Below are positions 1 through 12,772 of a DNA stretch of 64,000 bases, in pieces. The stretch is from Pristionchus mayeri (lineage: Eukaryota > Nematoda > Chromadorea > Rhabditida > Neodiplogasteridae): assembly GCA_036245805.1 (NCBI GenBank), contig BTRK01000010.1:1-64000 (forward strand), read 5' to 3'. The notes beneath the pieces are model-generated. The model had not been told where the DNA came from. It did no database searches and was given only the letters and a program-made list of their open reading frames with translations. A program made the position numbers and the translations under genes. Numbering within the stretch: position 1 is the stretch's first letter; every line of letters starts with the position of its first letter.

Positions 1-1162
1 AAACTTCGGGGATGGAATAAACTTCGGATACGGGTAATCTTCGGTGATAGAGTAAACTTCGGGGATACGGGTAAACTTCGGGGATAGAGTAAACTTCGGG
101 GATACGGGTAAACTTCGGGGATAGAGTAAACTTGGGGGATACGGGTAAACTTTCGGGATAGAGTAAACTTCGGGGATACGGGTAAACTTCGGGGATAGAG
201 TAAACTTCGGGGATAGAATAAACTTCGGGGATACGGGTAAACTTCGGGGATAGAGTAAACTTCGGGGATACGGGTAAACTTCGGGGATAGAGTAAACTTC
301 GGGGATACGGGTAAACTTCGGGGATAGAGTAAACTTCGGGGATACGGGTAAACTTCGGGGATAGAGTAAACTTCGGGGATACGGGTAAACTTTCGGGATA
401 GAGTAAACTTCGGGGATACGGGTAAACTTCGGGGATATAGTACACTTCGGGGATACGGGTAAACTTCGGGGATACGGGTAAACTTTCGGGATAGAGTAAA
501 CTTCGGGGATACGGGTAAACTTCGGGGATAGAGTAAACTTCGGGGATAGAGTAAACTTCGGGGATACGGATAAACTTCGGGGATAGAGTAAACTTCGGGG
601 ATAGAGTAAACTTCGGGGATAGAGTAAACTTCGGGGATACGGATAAACTTCGGGGATAGAGTAAACTTCGGGGTTACGGGTAAACTTCGGGGATGGAGTA
701 AACTTCGGGATACGGGTAATCTTCGGTGATAGAGTAAACTTCGGGGATACGGGTAAACTTCGGGGATAGAGTAAACTTCGGGGTTACGGGTAAACTTCGG
801 GGATGGAGTAAACTTCGGGGATACGGGTAATCTTCGGTGATAGAGTAAACTTCGGGGATACGGGTAAACTTCGGGGATACGGGTAATCTTCGGTGATAGA
901 GTAAACTTCGGGGATACGGGTAAACTTCGGGGATAGAGTAAACTTCGGGGATACGGGTAAACTTCGGGGATAGAGTAAACTTCGGGGATACGGTAAACTT
1001 TCGGGATAGAGTAAACTTCGGGGATACGGGTAAACTTCGGGGATAGAGTAAACTTCGGGATAGAATAAACTTCGGGGATACGGGTAAACTTCGGGGATAG
1101 AGTAAACTTCGGGGATACGGGTAAACTTCGGGGATAGAGTAAACTTCGGGGATACGGGTAAA
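1..1162. repeat. Segmental copy 1 of a block also at 3,763 and 10,479
   Basis: Starting from ggatggaataaac, the order of variants matches 3,763-4,928 at an offset of about 3,762 bp: ggatatagtacac, two cggataaac units, gggttacggg at 674 and 784, and taatcttcggtgatag units. A third copy starts near 10,479. The match ends near 1,163, where this copy has taaatttcgggg and the other has the plain unit. Since the block begins at the window edge, its left boundary is unknown. Confidence 0.7.
58..71 (+). other. Example of the CENP-B-box-like core inside the 19-mer
   Basis: Positions 58-71 read TTCGGGGATACGGG. The essential bases of the mammalian CENP-B box, as established for human and mouse satellites, are TTCG-N4-A-N2-CGGG. 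The 19-mer has TTCG-N3-A-N2-CGGG: every essential base is present in order, but the first spacer has three bases instead of four. This instance stands for the hundreds of 19-mers in the array, and the 18-mers lack the CGGG half. I found no unit with the extra base that would make the match exact; the two 5-G units seen (near 1,574 and 10,331) are of the tagag type. Whether any protein binds here is inference, and short motifs can match by chance. Confidence 0.4.
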
Positions 1163-1221
1163 TTTCGGGGATAGAGTAAACTTCGGGGATACGGGTAAAC
1201 TTCGGGGATAGAGTAAACTTC

Positions 1222-4148
1222 GGAGATACGGGTAAACTTTCGGGATAGAGTAAACTTCGGGGATACGGGTAAACTTCGGGGATAGAGTAAACTTCGGGGA
1301 TACGGGTAAACTTCGGGGATAGAGTAAACTTCGGAGATACGGGTAAACTTTCGGGATAGAGTAAACTTCGGGGATACGGGTAAATTTCGGGGATAGAGTA
1401 AACTTCGGGGATACGGGTAAACTTCGGGGATAGAGTAAACTTCGGGGATACGGGTAAATTTCGGGGATAGAGTAAACTTCGGGGATACGGGTAAACTTCG
1501 GGGATAGAGTAAACTTCGGAGATACGGGTAAACTTTCGGGATAGAGTAAACTTCGGGGATACGGGTAAACTTCGGGGGATAGAGTAAACTTCGGGGTTAC
1601 GGGTAAACTTCGGGGATGGAGTATACTTCGGGGATACGGGTAAACTTCGGGATAGAGTAAACTTCGGGGATACGGGTAAACTTTCGGGATAGAGTAAACT
1701 TCGGGGATACGGGTAAACTTCGGGGATAGAGTAAACTTCGGGGATAGAATAAACTTCGGGGATACGGGTAAACTTCGGGGATAGAGTAAACTTCGGGGAT
1801 ACGGGTAAACTTCGGGGATAGAGTAAACTTCGGAGATACGGGTAAACTTTCGGGATAGAGTAAACTTCGGGGATACGGGTAAACTTCGGGGATAGAGTAA
1901 ACTTCGGGGATACGGGTAAACTTCGGGGATAGAATAAACTTCGGGGATACGGGTAAACTTCGGGGATAGAGTAAACTTCGGGGATAGAGTAAACTTCGGG
2001 GATACGGGTAAACTTCGGGGATAGAGTAAACTTCGGGGATAGAATAAACTTCGGGGATACGGGTAAACTTCGGGGATAGAGTAAACTTCGGGGATACGGG
2101 TAAACTTCGGGGATAGAGTAAACTTCGGGGATACGGGTAAACTTCGGGGATAGAATAAACTTCGGGGATACGGGTAAAATTTCGGGATAGAGTAAACTTC
2201 GGGGATACGGGTAAACTTCGGGATAGAGTAAACTTCGGGGATACGGGTAAATTTCGGGGATAGAGTAAACTTCGGGGATACGGGTAATCTTCGGTGATAG
2301 AGTAAAATTCGGGGATACGGGTAAACTTCGGGGATAGAGTAAACTTCGGGGATACGGGTAAACTTCGGGGATAGAGTAAACTTCGGGGATACGGGTAAAC
2401 TTCGGGGATAGAGTAAACTTCGGAGATACGGGTAAACTTTCGGGATAGAGTAAACTTCGGGGATACGGGTAAACTTCGGGGATAGAGTAAACTTCGGGGT
2501 TACGGGTAAACTTCGGGGATGGAGTATACTTCGGGGATACGGGTAAACTTCGGGGATAGAGTAAACTTCGGGGATACGGGTAAACTTTCGGGATAGAGTA
2601 AACTTCGGGGATACGGGTAAACTTCGGGGATAGAGTAAACTTCGGGGATAGAATAAACTTCGGGGATACGGGTAAACTTCGGGGATAGAGTAAACTTCGG
2701 GATACGGGTAAACTTCGGGGATAGAGTAAACTTCGGAGATACGGGTAAACTTTCGGGATAGAGTAAACTTCGGGGATACGGGTAAACTTCGGGGATAGAG
2801 TAAACTTCGGGGATACGGGTAAACTTCGGGGATAGAATAAACTTCGGGGATACGGGTAAACTTCGGGGATAGAGTAAACTTCGGGGATAGAGTAAAACTT
2901 CGGGGATACGGGTAAACTTCGGGGATAGAGTAAACTTCGGGGATAGAATAAACTTCGGGGTTCCGGGTAAATTTCGGGGATACGGGTAAACTTCGGGGAT
3001 AGAGTAAACTTCGGGGATACGGGTAAACTTTTGGGATAGAGTAAACTTCGGGGATAGAATAAACTTCGGGGTTCCGGGTAAATTTCGGGGATAGAGTAAA
3101 CTTCGGGGATACGGGTAAACTTCGGGGATAGAGTAAACTTCGGGGATACGGGTAAAATTTCGGGATAGAGTAAACTTCGGGGATACGGGTAAACTTCGGG
3201 GATAGAGTAAACTTCGGGGATACGGGTAAATTTCGGGGATAGAGTAAACTTCGGGGATACGGGTAAACTTCGGGGATAGAGTAAACTTCGGAGATACGGG
3301 TAAACTTTCGGGATAGAGTAAACTTCGGGGATACGGGTAAACTTCGGGGATAGAGTAAACTTCGGGGTTACGGGTAAACTTCGGGGATGGAGTAAACTTC
3401 GGGGATACGGGTAATCTTCGGTGATAGAGTAAACTTCGGGGATACGGGTAAACTTCGGGGATAGAGTAAACTTCGGGGATACGGGTAAACTTCGGGGATA
3501 GAGTAAACTTCGGGGATACGGGTAAACTTTCGGGATAGAGTAAACTTCGGGATACGGGTAAACTTCGGGGATAGAGTAAACTTCGGGGATAGAATAAACT
3601 TCGGGGATACGGGTAAACTTCGGGGATAGAGTAAACTTCGGGGATACGGGTAAACTTCGGGGATAGAGTAAACTTCGGAGATACGGGTAATCTTTCGGGA
3701 TAGAGTAAACTTCGGGGATACGGGTAAACTTCGGGGATAGAGTAAACTTCGGGGTTACGGGTAAACTTCGGGGATGGAATAAACTTCGGGGATACGGTAA
3801 TCTTCGGTGATAGAGTAAACTTCGGGGATACGGGTAAACTTCGGGGATAGAGTAAACTTCGGGGATACGGGTAAACTTCGGGGATAGAGTAAACTTGGGG
3901 GATACGGGTAAACTTTCGGGATAGAGTAAACTTCGGGGATACGGGTAAACTTCGGGGATAGAGTAAACTTCGGGGATAGAATAAACTTCGGGGATACGGG
4001 TAAACTTCGGGGATAGAGTAAACTTCGGGGATACGGGTAAACTTCGGGGATAGAGTAAACTTCGGGGATACGGGTAAACTTCGGGGATAGAGTAAACTTC
4101 GGGGATACGGGTAAACTTCGGGATAGAGTAAACTTCGGGGATACGGGT
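1222..4148. repeat. 2.9-kb segmental duplication in domain A, left copy
   Basis: This block matches 7,010-9,942 at an offset of 5,788-5,792 bp. Shared landmarks are gagtatac (near 1,620 and 7,408; 2,524 and 8,314), the gggttacggg TTA at 1,597/7,385, 2,500/8,290 and 3,755/9,546, ttccggg near 2,961/8,747, and the odd unit aaacttgggggatacggg near 3,893/9,685. The slowly changing offset reflects single-base differences in G runs. Confidence 0.8.
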
Positions 4149-6090
4149 AAACTTTCGGGATAGAGTAAACTTCGGGGATACGGGTAAACTTCGGGGATAT
4201 AGTACACTTCGGGGATACGGGTAAACTTCGGGGATACGGGTAAACTTTCGGGATAGAGTAAACTTCGGGGATACGGGTAAACTTCGGGGATAGAGTAAAC
4301 TTCGGGGATAGAGTAAACTTCGGGGATACGGATAAACTTCGGGGATAGAGTAAACTTCGGGGATAGAGTAAACTTCGGGGATAGAGTAAACTTCGGGGAT
4401 ACGGATAAACTTCGGGGATAGAGTAAACTTCGGGGTTACGGGTAAACTTCGGGGATGGAGTAAACTTCGGGGATACGGGTAATCTTCGGTGATAGAGTAA
4501 ACTTCGGGGATACGGGTAAACTTCGGGGATAGAGTAAACTTCGGGGTTACGGGTAAACTTCGGGGATGGAGTAAACTTCGGGGATACGGGTAATCTTCGG
4601 TGATAGAGTAAACTTCGGGGATACGGGTAAACTTCGGGGATACGGGTAATCTTCGGTGATAGAGTAAACTTCGGGGATACGGGTAAACTTCGGGGATAGA
4701 GTAAACTTCGGGGATACGGGTAAACTTCGGGGATAGAGTAAACTTCGGGGATACGGGTAAACTTTCGGGATAGAGTAAACTTCGGGGATACGGGTAAACT
4801 TCGGGGATAGAGTAAACTTCGGGGATAGAATAAACTTCGGGGATACGGGTAAACTTCGGGGATAGAGTAAACTTCGGGGATACGGGTAAACTTCGGGGAT
4901 AGAGTAAACTTCGGGGATACGGGTAAACTTCGGGGATAGAGTAAACTTCGGGGATACGGGTAAACTTCGGGGATAGAGTAAACTTCGGGGATACGGGTAA
5001 ACTTTCGGGATAGAGTAAACTTCGGGGATACGGGTAAACTTCGGGGATAGAGTAAACTTCGGGGATACGGGTAAACTTCGGGGATATAGTACACTTCGGG
5101 GATACGGGTAAACTTCGGGGATACGGGTAAACTTTCGGGATAGAGTAAACTTCGGGGATACGGGTAAACTTCGGGGATAGAGTAAACTTCGGGGATAGAG
5201 TAAACTTCGGGGATACGGGTAAACTTCGGGGATAGAGTAAACTTCGGGGATAGAGTAAACTTCGGGGATAGAGTAAACTTCGGGGATACGGGTAATCTTC
5301 GGTGATAGAGTAAACTTCGGGGATACGGGTAAACTTCGGGGATAGAGTAAACTTCGGGGATACGGGTAAACTTCGGGGATAGAGTAAACTTCGGGGATAC
5401 GGGGTAAACTTTCGGGATAGAGTAAACTTCGGGGATACGGGTAAACTTCGGGGATAGAGTAAACTTCGGGGATAGAATAAACTTCGGGGATACGGGTAAA
5501 CTTCGGGGATAGAGTAAACTTCGGGGATACGGGTAAACTTCGGGGATAGAGTAAACTTCGGGGATACGGGTAAACTTCGGGGATAGAGTAAACTTCGGGG
5601 ATACGGGTAAACTTCGGGGATAGAGTAATCTTCGGGGATACGGGTAAACTTTCGGGATAGAGTAAACTTCGGGGATACGGGTAAACTTCGGGGATAGAGT
5701 AAACTTCGGGGATAGAATAAACTTCGGGGATACGGGTAAACTTCGGGGATAGAGTAAACTTCGGGGATACGGGTAAACTTCGGGGATAGAGTAAACTTCG
5801 GGGATACGGGTAAACTTCGGGGATAGAGTAAACTTCGGGGATACGGGTAAACTTCGGGGATAGAGTAAACTTCGGGGATACGGGTAAACTTTCGGGATAG
5901 AGTAAACTTCGGGGATACGGGTAAACTTCGGGATAGAGTAAACTTCGGGGATACGGGTAAACTTCGGGGATATAGTACACTTCGGGGATACGGGTAAACT
6001 TCGGGGATACGGGTAAACTTTCGGGATAGAGTAAACTTCGGGGATACGGGTAAACTTCGGGGATAGAGTAAACTTCGGGGATACGGGTAA
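3763..6090. repeat. 2.3-kb segmental duplication, copy matching 10,479-12,772
   Basis: The offset is 6,716-6,718 bp across ggatggaataaac (3,773/10,489), ggatatagtacac (5,083/11,801) and the rare gagtaatcttcgggg unit (5,626/12,342). One 37-bp dimer present here between about 5,650 and 5,890 is missing from the other copy. The first 1.16 kb also matches the start of the window. Confidence 0.75.
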
Positions 6091-7000
6091 ACTTCGGGGA
6101 TATAGTACACTTCGGGGATACGGGTAAACTTCGGGGATACGGGTAAACTTTCGGGATAGAGTAAACTTCGGGGATACGGGTAAACTTCGGGGATAGAGTA
6201 AACTTCGGGGATAGAGTAAACTTCGGGGATACGGGTAAACTTCGGGGATAGAGTAAACTTCGGGGATAGAGTAAACTTCGGGGATAGAGTAAACTTCGGG
6301 GATACGGGTAATCTTCGGTGATAGAGTAAACTTCGGGGATACGGGTAAACTTCGGGGATAGAGTAAACTTCGGGGATACGGGTAAACTTCGGGGATAGAG
6401 TAAACTTCGGGGATACGGGTAAACTTTCGGGATAGAGTAAACTTCGGGGATACGGGTAAACTTCGGGGATAGAGTAAACTTCGGGGATAGAATAAACTTC
6501 GGGGATACGGGTAAACTTCGGGGATAGAGTAAACTTCGGGGATACGGGTAAACTTCGGGATAGAGTAAACTTCGGGGATACGGGTAAACTTCGGGGATAG
6601 AGTAAACTTCGGGGATACGGGTAAACTTCGGGGATAGAGTAATCTTCGGGGATACGGGTAAACTTTCGGGATAGAGTAAACTTCGGGGATACGGGTAAAC
6701 TTCGGGGATAGAGTAAACTTCGGGGATAGAATAAACTTCGGGATACGGGTAAACTTCGGGGATAGAGTAAACTTCGGGGATACGGGTAAACTTCGGGGAT
6801 AGAGTAAACTTCGGGGATACGGGTAAACTTCGGGATAGAGTAAACTTCGGGGATACGGGTAAACTTCGGGGATAGAGTAAACTTCGGGGATACGGGTAAA
6901 CTTTCGGGATAGAGTAAACTTCGGGGATACGGGTAAACTTCGGGGATAGAGTAAACTTCGGGGATACGGGTAAACTTCGGGGATATAGTACACTTCGGGG
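5083..7000. repeat. Tandem duplication of about 1.01 kb
   Basis: Two adjacent copies start at the ggatatagtacac units at 5,083 and 6,099. Shared landmarks are taatcttcggtgatag (5,293/6,309), gagtaatcttcgggg (5,626/6,640) and the next ggatatagtacac (5,969/6,982). Offsets run from 1,013 to 1,016 bp and vary with single-base G-run differences. Confidence 0.72.
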
Positions 7001-7009
7001 ATACGGGTA

Positions 7010-9942
7010 AACTTCGGGATACGGGTAAACTTTCGGATAGAGTAAACTTCGGGGATACGGGTAAACTTCGGGATAGAGTAAACTTCGGGGATACGGGTAA
7101 ACTTCGGGGATAGAGTAAACTTCGGAGATACGGGTAAACTTCGGGATAGAGTAAACTTCGGGATACGGGTAAATTTCGGGGATAGAGTAAACTTCGGGGA
7201 TACGGGTAAACTTCGGGGATAGAGTAAACTTCGGGGATACGGGTAAATTTCGGGGATAGAGTAAACTTCGGGGATACGGGTAAACTTCGGGGATAGAGTA
7301 AACTTCGGAGATACGGGTAAACTTTCGGGATAGAGTAAACTTCGGGGATACGGGTAAACTTCGGGGATAGAGTAAACTTCGGGGTTACGGGTAAACTTCG
7401 GGGATGGAGTATACTTCGGGGATACGGGTAAACTTCGGGGATAGAGTAAACTTCGGGGATACGGGTAAACTTTCGGGATAGAGTAAACTTCGGGGATACG
7501 GGTAAACTTCGGGGATAGAGTAAACTTCGGGGATAGAATAAACTTCGGGGATACGGGTAAACTTCGGGGATAGAGTAAACTTCGGGGATACGGGTAAACT
7601 TCGGGGATAGAGTAAACTTCGGAGATACGGGTAAACTTTCGGGATAGAGTAAACTTCGGGGATACGGGTAAACTTCGGGGATAGAGTAAACTTCGGGGAT
7701 ACGGGTAAACTTCGGGGATAGAATAAACTTCGGGGATACGGGTAAACTTCGGGGATAGAGTAAACTTCGGGGATAGAGTAAACTTCGGGGATACGGGTAA
7801 ACTTCGGGGATAGAGTAAACTTCGGGGATAGAATAAACTTCGGGGATACGGGTAAACTTCGGGGATAGAGTAAACTTCGGGGATACGGGTAAACTTCGGG
7901 GATAGAGTAAACTTCGGGGATACGGGTAAACTTCGGGGATAGAATAAACTTCGGGGATACGGGTAAAATTTCGGGATAGAGTAAACTTCGGGGATACGGG
8001 TAAACTTCGGGGATAGAGTAAACTTCGGGGATACGGGTAAATTTCGGGGATAGAGTAAACTTCGGGGATACGGGTAATCTTCGGTGATAGAGTAAACTTC
8101 GGGGATACGGGTAAACTTCGGGGATAGAGTAAACTTCGGGGATACGGGTAAACTTCGGGGATAGAGTAAACTTCGGGGATACGGGTAAACTTCGGGGATA
8201 GAGTAAACTTCGGAGATACGGGTAAACTTTCGGGATAGAGTAAACTTCGGGGATACGGGTAAACTTCGGGGATAGAGTAAACTTCGGGGTTACGGGTAAA
8301 CTTCGGGGATGGAGTATACTTCGGGGATACGGGTAAACTTCGGGGATAGAGTAAACTTCGGGGATACGGGTAAACTTTCGGGATAGAGTAAACTTCGGGG
8401 ATACGGGTAAACTTCGGGGATAGAGTAAACTTCGGGGATAGAATAAACTTCGGGGATACGGGTAAACTTCGGGGATAGAGTAAACTTCGGGGATACGGGT
8501 AAACTTCGGGGATAGAGTAAACTTCGGAGATACGGGTAAACTTTCGGGATAGAGTAAACTTCGGGGATACGGGTAAACTTCGGGGATAGAGTAAACTTCG
8601 GGGATACGGGTAAACTTCGGGGATAGAATAAACTTCGGGGATACGGGTAAACTTCGGGGATAGAGTAAACTTCGGGGATAGAGTAAACTTCGGGGATACG
8701 GGTAAACTTCGGGGATAGAGTAAACTTCGGGGATAGAATAAACTTCGGGGTTCCGGGTAAATTTCGGGGATACGGGTAAACTTCGGGGATAGAGTAAACT
8801 TCGGGGATACGGGTAAACTTTTGGGATAGAGTAAACTTCGGGGATAGAATAAACTTCGGGGTTCCGGGTAAATTTCGGGGATAGAGTAAACTTCGGGGAT
8901 ACGGGTAAACTTCGGGGATAGAGTAAACTTCGGGGATACGGGTAAAATTTCGGGATAGAGTAAACTTCGGGGATACGGGTAAACTTCGGGGATAGAGTAA
9001 ACTTCGGGGATACGGGTAAATTTCGGGGATAGAGTAAACTTCGGGGATACGGGTAAACTTCGGGGATAGAGTAAACTTCGGAGATACGGGTAAACTTTCG
9101 GGATAGAGTAAACTTCGGGGATACGGGTAAACTTCGGGGATAGAGTAAACTTCGGGGTTACGGGTAAACTTCGGGGATGGAGTAAACTTCGGGGATACGG
9201 GTAATCTTCGGTGATAGAGTAAACTTCGGGGATACGGGTAAACTTCGGGGATAGAGTAAACTTCGGGGATACGGGTAAACTTCGGGGATAGAGTAAACTT
9301 CGGGGATACGGGTAAACTTTCGGGATAGAGTAAACTTCGGGGATACGGGTAAACTTCGGGGATAGAGTAAACTTCGGGGATAGAATAAACTTCGGGGATA
9401 CGGGTAAACTTCGGGGATAGAGTAAACTTCGGGGATACGGGTAAACTTCGGGGATAGAGTAAACTTCGGAGATACGGGTAATCTTTCGGGATAGAGTAAA
9501 CTTCGGGGATACGGGTAAACTTCGGGGATAGAGTAAACTTCGGGGTTACGGGTAAACTTCGGGGATGGAATAAACTTCGGGGATACGGGTAATCTTCGGT
9601 GATAGAGTAAACTTCGGGGATACGGGTAAACTTCGGGGATAGAGTAAACTTCGGGGATACGGGTAAACTTCGGGGATAGAGTAAACTTGGGGGATACGGG
9701 TAAACTTTCGGGATAGAGTAAACTTCGGGGATACGGGTAAACTTCGGGGATAGAGTAAACTTCGGGGATAGAATAAACTTCGGGGATACGGGTAAACTTC
9801 GGGGATAGAGTAAACTTCGGGGATACGGGTAAACTTCGGGGATAGAGTAAACTTCGGGGATACGGGTAAACTTCGGGGATAGAGTAAACTTCGGGGATAC
9901 GGGTAAACTTCGGGGATAGAGTAAACTTCGGGGATACGGGTA
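7010..9942. repeat. 2.9-kb segmental duplication in domain A, right copy
   Basis: This is the partner of 1,222-4,148. The match breaks on the right where this copy has taaatttcgggg (about 9,943) and the left copy has actttcggg (about 4,149). It breaks on the left near 7,010, just after a ggatatagtacac unit. Between the two copies lies the tandem duplication of about 1.01 kb at 5,083-7,000. Confidence 0.8.
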
Positions 9943-10478
9943 AATTTCGGGGATAGAGTAAACTTCGGGGATACGGGTAAACTTCGGGGATAGAGTAAAC
10001 TTCGGAGATACGGGTAAACTTTCGGGATAGAGTAAACTTCGGGGATACGGGTAAACTTCGGGGATAGAGTAAACTTCGGGGTTACGGGTAAACTTCGGGG
10101 ATGGAGTAAACTTCGGGGATACGGGTAATCTTCGGTGATAGAGTAAACTTCGGGGATACGGGTAAACTTCGGGGATAGAGTAAACTTCGGGGATACGGGT
10201 AAACTTCGGGGATAGAGTAAACTTCGGGGATACGGGTAAACTTTCGGGATAGAGTAAACTTCGGGGATACGGGTAAACTTCGGGGATAGAGTAAACTTCG
10301 GGGATAGAATAAACTTCGGGGATACGGGTAAACTTCGGGGGATAGAGTAAACTTCGGGGATACGGGTAAACTTCGGGGATAGAGTAAACTTCGGAGATAC
10401 GGGTAATCTTTCGGGATAGAGTAAACTTCGGGGATACGGGTAAACTTCGGGGATAGAGTAAACTTCGGGGTTACGGGT

Positions 10479-12772
10479 AAACTTCGGGGATGGAATAAAC
10501 TTCGGGGATACGGGTAATCTTCGGTGATAGAGTAAACTTCGGGGATACGGGTAAACTTCGGGGATAGAGTAAACTTCGGGGATACGGGTAAACTTCGGGG
10601 ATAGAGTAAACTTGGGGGATACGGGTAAACTTTCGGGATAGAGTAAACTTCGGGGATACGGGTAAACTTCGGGGATAGAGTAAACTTCGGGGATAGAATA
10701 AACTTCGGGGATACGGGTAAACTTCGGGGATAGAGTAAACTTCGGGGATACGGGTAAACTTCGGGGATAGAGTAAACTTCGGGGATACGGGTAAACTTCG
10801 GGGATAGAGTAAACTTCGGGGATACGGGTAAACTTCGGGGATAGAGTAAACTTCGGGGATACGGGTAAACTTTCGGGATAGAGTAAACTTCGGGGATACG
10901 GGTAAACTTCGGGGATATAGTACACTTCGGGGATACGGGTAAACTTCGGGGATACGGGTAAACTTTCGGGATAGAGTAAACTTCGGGGATACGGGTAAAC
11001 TTCGGGGATAGAGTAAACTTCGGGGATAGAGTAAACTTCGGGGATACGGATAAACTTCGGGGATAGAGTAAACTTCGGGGATAGAGTAAACTTCGGGGAT
11101 AGAGTAAACTTCGGGGATACGGATAAACTTCGGGGATAGAGTAAACTTCGGGGTTACGGGTAAACTTCGGGGATGGAGTAAACTTCGGGGATACGGGTAA
11201 TCTTCGGTGATAGAGTAAACTTCGGGGATACGGGTAAACTTCGGGGATAGAGTAAACTTCGGGGTTACGGGTAAACTTCGGGGATGGAGTAAACTTCGGG
11301 GATACGGGTAATCTTCGGTGATAGAGTAAACTTCGGGGATACGGGTAAACTTCGGGGATACGGGTAATCTTCGGTGATAGAGTAAACTTCGGGGATACGG
11401 GTAAACTTCGGGGATAGAGTAAACTTCGGGGATACGGGTAAACTTCGGGGATAGAGTAAACTTCGGGGATACGGGTAAACTTTCGGGATAGAGTAAACTT
11501 CGGGGATACGGGTAAACTTCGGGGATAGAGTAAACTTCGGGGATAGAATAAACTTCGGGGATACGGGTAAACTTCGGGGATAGAGTAAACTTCGGGGATA
11601 CGGGTAAACTTCGGGGATAGAGTAAACTTCGGGGATACGGGTAAACTTCGGGGATAGAGTAAACTTCGGGGATACGGGTAAACTTCGGGGATAGAGTAAA
11701 CTTCGGGGATACGGGTAAACTTTCGGGATAGAGTAAACTTCGGGGATACGGGTAAACTTCGGGGATAGAGTAAACTTCGGGGATACGGGTAAACTTCGGG
11801 GATATAGTACACTTCGGGGATACGGGTAAACTTCGGGGATACGGGTAAACTTTCGGGATAGAGTAAACTTCGGGGATACGGGTAAACTTCGGGATAGAGT
11901 AAACTTCGGGGATAGAGTAAACTTCGGGGATACGGGTAAACTTCGGGGATAGAGTAAACTTCGGGGATAGAGTAAACTTCGGGGATAGAGTAAACTTCGG
12001 GGATACGGGTAATCTTCGGTGATAGAGTAAACTTCGGGGATACGGGTAAACTTCGGGGATAGAGTAAACTTCGGGGATACGGGTAAACTTCGGGGATAGA
12101 GTAAACTTCGGGGATACGGGTAAACTTTCGGGATAGAGTAAACTTCGGGGATACGGGTAAACTTCGGGGATAGAGTAAACTTCGGGGATAGAATAAACTT
12201 CGGGGATACGGGTAAACTTCGGGGATAGAGTAAACTTCGGGGATACGGGTAAACTTCGGGGATAGAGTAAACTTCGGGGATACGGGTAAACTTCGGGGAT
12301 AGAGTAAACTTCGGGGATACGGGTAAACTTCGGGGATAGAGTAATCTTCGGGGATACGGGTAAACTTTCGGGATAGAGTAAACTTCGGGGATACGGGTAA
12401 ACTTCGGGGATAGAGTAAACTTCGGGGATAGAATAAACTTCGGGGATACGGGTAAACTTCGGGGATAGAGTAAACTTCGGGGATACGGGTAAACTTCGGG
12501 GATAGAGTAAACTTCGGGGATACGGGTAAACTTCGGGGATAGAGTAAACTTCGGGGATACGGGTAAACTTTCGGGATAGAGTAAACTTCGGGGATACGGG
12601 TAAACTTCGGGGATAGAGTAAACTTCGGGGATACGGGTAAACTTCGGGGATATAGTACACTTCGGGGATACGGGTAAACTTCGGGGATACGGGTAAACTT
12701 TCGGGATAGAGTAAACTTCGGGGATACGGGTAAACTTCGGGGATAGAGTAAACTTCGGGGATAGAGTAAACT
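10479..12772. repeat. 2.3-kb segmental duplication, copy matching 3,763-6,090
   Basis: This is the partner of 3,763-6,090, one dimer shorter. The match ends where this copy continues with consecutive tagag units (about 12,770) and the partner continues with a tacggg unit and ggatatagtacac. Confidence 0.75.
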
